Part shown: positions 8,133-10,964 of the stretch, piece by piece
Position numbering within the stretch: the stretch's first letter is position 1
Layout: each line of letters begins with the position of its first letter
NCBI GenBank assembly: GCA_000787465.1
Contig: JSYX01000869.1
Span: 1-10,964, forward strand
Direction: 5' to 3'
Source of the DNA: Thermomucor indicae-seudaticae
Taxonomy: Eukaryota > Mucoromycota > Mucoromycetes > Mucorales > Lichtheimiaceae
DNA: 10,964 bases
The notes under the pieces: generated by a model
The model's database searches: none
The model's input: only the letters and a program-made list of their open reading frames with translations
Told to the model about the DNA's origin: nothing
Made by a program: the position numbers and the translations under genes

Positions 8133-8770
8133 ATGATTAACAGTTTCATGTTTACCTCAGTTGTTCGAAGAAAAGGGTCTGACGGAATACAGACCTACTG
8201 CTTCTGGCCGTACTTAATATCTTTCCTTAAAGCGACATTTGAAGCAGACCCAGTCCTGGTGTCTTTGGCTGATTCGGCCGGCCAAGGAGCGGCGATCATT
8301 TCTCCTGGCGGTGATACGCTATGCTACACTGGAAGTTTGCAGTGCTTGGTGAGCGTTAGATGCTTTCATTATATAAGCAGTGTTTCAATTACTATCTCGT
8401 TCAATAGCGCGTATTGCGGGTAGACTGGTCAGTCCAAGGGTTGCCAGCAAAAAGTCACCACTACAAAGGAGGTTCTCCCCTGCCATTGCAGTAACACATC
8501 TAAGAAAGCGTCTGGGTGACAGGTCGATGTCCTTATCATACGGTGAAGCGAATTTCACTCAATCTTTTTTAGATTTTTGGACATATTCATCTTAAGACAG
8601 AAAGGGATGCGGCGCTTGCGTTGCACCTTTACGGGGAAGTCGTTCTCGACGAGGAGTACCGTAGCATCTTCCTCAGCGCAAATCACGTTGGAGCCAGCGC
8701 AAAGCCTAGTCTTCCTAAGGCGCAAAAGAAACGTGTCTTGGCTGTAAACCTTCAGGGGAAAGATCTGTAG
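8133..8770 (+). CDS. Possible two-exon gene, unknown (weak Roadblock/LC7-like stretch)
   Basis: ATG at 8133 opens a frame to GT at 8349-8350; AG at 8571-8572 follows a T run. The downstream frame (GHIHLKTERDAALALHLYGE, later RVLAVNLQGKDL) ends with TAG at 8768-8770, giving 137 aa. The implied 224-nt intron is longer than the others here, so a middle exon may have been missed. The stretch GAAIISPGGDTLCYTGSL has the look of the GxLxxxG strand-turn in Roadblock/LC7 proteins such as the LAMTOR subunits, but this is only an impression. Confidence 0.22.
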
Positions 8771-8875
8771 TGCAAATTTGTGCCTGCGTGGACGCATTTC
8801 GAGCAACGCAAACATTGTTTCGAAAAACAGTAACAAAAGCAAGGGATTACACCGTGCCATTAAAGATATACAAAT

Positions 8876-8881
8876 TTTATT
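8876..8881 (-). promoter_or_regulatory. AATAAA polyadenylation signal of the G3BP gene
   Basis: AATAAA reads on the minus strand about 160 bases after the G3BP stop codon (9041). A 6-bp hairpin (ACAGTG/CACTGT, 8895-8913) lies just before it. The region between 8771 and 9040 holds no gene I can see and is the likely 3' UTR. Confidence 0.5.
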
Positions 8882-9040
8882 TGAAAAAGTACATACAGTG
8901 AGTAATGCACTGTGGAAAAATGCAGGTATTGGTATTAGTCTTTATGTTGCGTCTGCTGTGTAAAAAAAGGATGCTGTGTGTGTGAGGAAATTGGGATGGA
9001 TCCTCTCTTTTTTAAGAAATGCAAAGTGTATTACGAGGTT

Positions 9041-10713
9041 TTACTTTTGTCCCCCGCCTCGAGTTTTACCAACGTTGGCACCACCACGAGATCCGGCGCC
9101 ACCGCCACCACCACGACGGTGGCCTCCATCTTGCTGGAAGCGACGTTCAAACGGGCGGTTATTTTGCTGCTGACGTCCGTATTGATGTCTTCCACCACCA
9201 TGACGACGCTCCTCAGCAAGCACCACATGATTACCGATATTGACCTTGTGTTGGTTCAACGCCTTTTGGCAGGCTTCTGGTGTCGTGAAGTCCAAAAATG
9301 CGCAATTTCTGTTATGCATCACGTTCACAGCCTTCACTGTCCCAAAGTGCGCAAAGGCCTCGCGCAAGTGCTCTTCCAATATGTGAGGGCCGACGTTCTT
9401 TACAAAGATCTGAGTAGTTTCTTCGGCTGCTAGATAGAACCAGTAAGAACTATTACCGTCATCCTCTCTAGAAGCAGAGTTACGAACGAACCTTTACGCT
9501 GATCTCCGCGATGACCATGACCGTGACCCTGCCCATGAGTCTGTTGGAAAGGCTGTTGACCAGCAGGGACTTGAGCTTGTTGCTGCTGCTGCTGCTGCTG
9601 CTGTGGCTGATGCTTTGGCTGCGTGGCTGGCACGGAGGCAACAGGACCCTTAGTCTCCGCCACTTGAGCGCCCCATTTATCAGAATCATTAGCTGCAAGA
9701 TTGGCCCAGGTCTTTGCGGCTGGCTTGACTGGCTTTTCTGTTTGCTGCTGGGTACTCTCGGTCGTATTCTGCTTCGGTTGCTGATCTTGCTTAGGACTAG
9801 GCTGGGCAGCCGGTTTCTGTTCCTTTTTACTCGATTCAGGACGTTTCTCAGTGACACTCACGTCAGGCTCCTTTTCCGGTTCAGAGGCCACCGTCTCCAC
9901 AGTTTTCTCTGCCCCGGACTTGGGCGTTTCTGTAGCTTTCAACTTTGTCTCTACAGCCTTAGGCTTTACCGTCTTGGTCTCCTCTTCCTCCGCCTTCTGT
10001 ACTGCTGGTTTTTCAGTCACATATTTCTCGTCCTTGGGGGGCGTAGGAGGAGCAGGGGTCTCCTCTGCAGGTGCCTGTGTAACTGCTGGCTTTTCGTCCT
10101 TCTTTTGCGGTGCAGGCGTCGGTGGCTGCTGTTGTTTCTGCACATACTGATCCTCCTCCTCTTCGCAGGTATAGTAATCAATATTGACCTCGTCTTTCAA
10201 GAATCTAAACATGTCGTTCAAGACATAGTAGCCATTATGCTGCGGTGCCAGAAAGAACGTCTGCGAGAATTTCTGCGACGGGCCGTCCTTGTTGCACATT
10301 TCACCCAGAACCTGGATAATGATCCCATTGTTTGCAGAAAGCTGGCTATCCAATTGAGTCACCAGGACCTTGCAGTCTTCAAACCCAATCTCGTCGATCT
10401 TCTTGCGGATTTCCTATTTAAGCGATTATTTGGTTGGCATATCGTCGAAGCAATAAAGCGAAACATAATGTTTTACTTCTTGGCCATGATACGTCTGAAC
10501 CGTTTCTCCCTCGTCTCCGCGCACCAATAACGAATCCTTGCCATAAAACGCATAGAGTCTCTGCGGCTTCTTGTTCAAAAACGTATAGTACTCTCGGACA
10601 AAAATGAGGCCGACATCTTGGGAGGACGCCACGTTGGATGTCCCATTCTCGCCTTTGGCGGAGATGTCTGCTGCCGCATTCGCTTGCGTAGGCTGGCTAA
10701 CTGTGGCCGTCAT
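9041..10713 (-). CDS. G3BP: G3BP/Nxt3-type stress-granule protein (NTF2-like + RRM + RGG)
   Basis: Three exons on the minus strand: 10477-10713, 9498-10413 and 9041-9429, with introns of 63 and 68 nt (donors GTAAAA and GTAAAG). Phases match exactly and give 513 aa. The NTF2-like domain spans about 34-152 (VGLIFVREYYTFLN, YAFYGKDS, TYHGQE joined to EIRKKI across the first intron, FSQTFFLAP, YYVLNDMFRF). A linker rich in Lys, Glu, Pro and Thr (about 160-345) leads to ten Gln at 349-358 and a Gly/His patch. The RRM is at about 391-456 (IFVKNV and NCAFLDFT), followed by an Arg/Gly-rich tail with RGG repeats. This is the G3BP family order; fission yeast Nxt3 and yeast Bre5 are relatives. They bind mRNA, nucleate or join stress granules and, in yeast and fission yeast, partner the Ubp3 deubiquitinase. 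ATG 10713 is the first ATG in frame; the frame reaches further upstream only through a TTG. Confidence 0.95.
9581..9603. repeat. CTG/CAG trinucleotide run coding polyglutamine
   Basis: Pure CTG repeat of nearly eight units on this strand (CAG on the coding strand), forming most of a ten-Gln run in the G3BP linker. Such runs vary in length between strains. Confidence 0.85.
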
Positions 10714-10721
10714 TTGAGGCA

Positions 10722-10785
10722 CTGCTTCACATTTAGAAATCAATTCTCCTAGTGCTCCGTACTAGCGATCTTCCACAATACTTAC
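10722..10785 (-). other. Probable intron in the G3BP 5' leader
   Basis: On the minus strand a consensus donor GTAAGT starts at 10785 and an acceptor GAAGCAG ends at 10722, eight bases before the ATG. The 64-nt length fits the other introns, and CTAAAT near the acceptor is a fair branch site. Left unspliced, the leader would carry two AUGs each directly followed by a stop (ATG TAA at 10787-10782 and ATG TGA at 10732-10727). Splicing breaks the first and removes the second. Confidence 0.5.
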
Positions 10786-10964
10786 ATTACACTAGTTGGG
10801 ACAAGATTGAAAGTTTAAAGGGAATCTAGCAGCAGACTCTTCGGTCCTTTCTGCTGCAACCTCATCCAACTTTTTTCCTCGAACTGATCATATTTTAAAA
10901 GTCAGCATCTTAAAAAGGCTGTTGTTTTGTGGAATGGTAAAAATACAGGTTTACTCTTTAAAAT
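10786..10964 (-). promoter_or_regulatory. G3BP leader/promoter region with a hairpin
   Basis: Arms GCAGCAGA (10829-10836) and TCTGCTGC (10850-10857) pair across a 13-nt loop. On the minus strand this would form a hairpin in the leader if transcription starts upstream of it. AT-rich stretches (for example around 10890-10915) could serve as a promoter core; no clear TATA box is called. Confidence 0.35.

Noticed and set aside
8555..8860. 101-codon minus-strand open frame
   Set aside because: It starts with a Leu run complementary to a CAA/AAC-rich plus strand and has no family features; the plus-strand frame there looks more protein-like.
9511..10530. 339-codon open frame on the plus strand opposite the G3BP gene
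   Set aside because: It is rich in Leu and Arg, with Cys/Phe stretches, because it is the complement of the Lys/Glu/Gln/Pro-rich linker. It overlaps well-supported exons and spans both a coding exon and an intron of the real gene.
10714..10743. G3BP start further upstream at TTG 10743
   Set aside because: TTG is not a usual start in a fungal nuclear gene; ATG 10713 begins the protein, and the extra stretch falls within the probable leader intron.

Overview
The window looks like a piece of a fungal nuclear genome, probably from an early-diverging (zygomycete-type) lineage. The evidence is short GT-AG introns of about 50-95 nt, polyadenylation-type rather than bacterial gene ends, fungal-type orthologues (Sec63, the four-RRM protein Mrn1/Nrd1, a G3BP/Nxt3 protein) and a decayed Tc1/mariner-type DDE transposase. 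The lineage call is an inference. Three protein genes are clear.

Layout, left to right. (1) 3-2489, plus strand: SEC63, missing its 5' end, in ten exons; it encodes the J-domain subunit of the ER Sec translocon. Two features break its reading frame: an intron whose splice phases do not match (476-539) and an in-frame TGA (1626-1628) inside the conserved Sec63 domain. (2) 2490-3997: the SEC63 3' flank with a 40-nt pyrimidine tract, then a stretch with weak coding candidates on the plus strand, a 26-bp near-palindrome and an AT-rich end. (3) 3998-6040, minus strand: an intronless 680-aa MRN1/nrd1-type gene with four RRMs. A 37-codon upstream ORF overlaps its start codon, and its promoter region runs to about 6660. 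(4) About 6720-7221, minus strand: a frameshifted Tc1/mariner-like transposase relic. (5) 7271-8770: three weak plus-strand coding candidates of unknown product. (6) 9041-10713, minus strand: a three-exon, 513-aa G3BP/Nxt3-type stress-granule protein (NTF2-like domain, charged linker with polyQ, RRM, RGG tail), preceded by a probable intron in its 5' leader.

The genes are not an operon. SEC63 acts in protein entry into the ER. The Mrn1/Nrd1 and G3BP/Nxt3 families are both cytoplasmic mRNA-binding proteins linked to stress granules, so their closeness (about 3 kb between coding ends) is the only functional clustering seen. No tRNA, rRNA, CRISPR array or bacterial-type element was found, and I see no convincing new multi-gene system. 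The most useful leads are the two SEC63 anomalies and the two leader arrangements (MRN1 uORF, G3BP leader intron).
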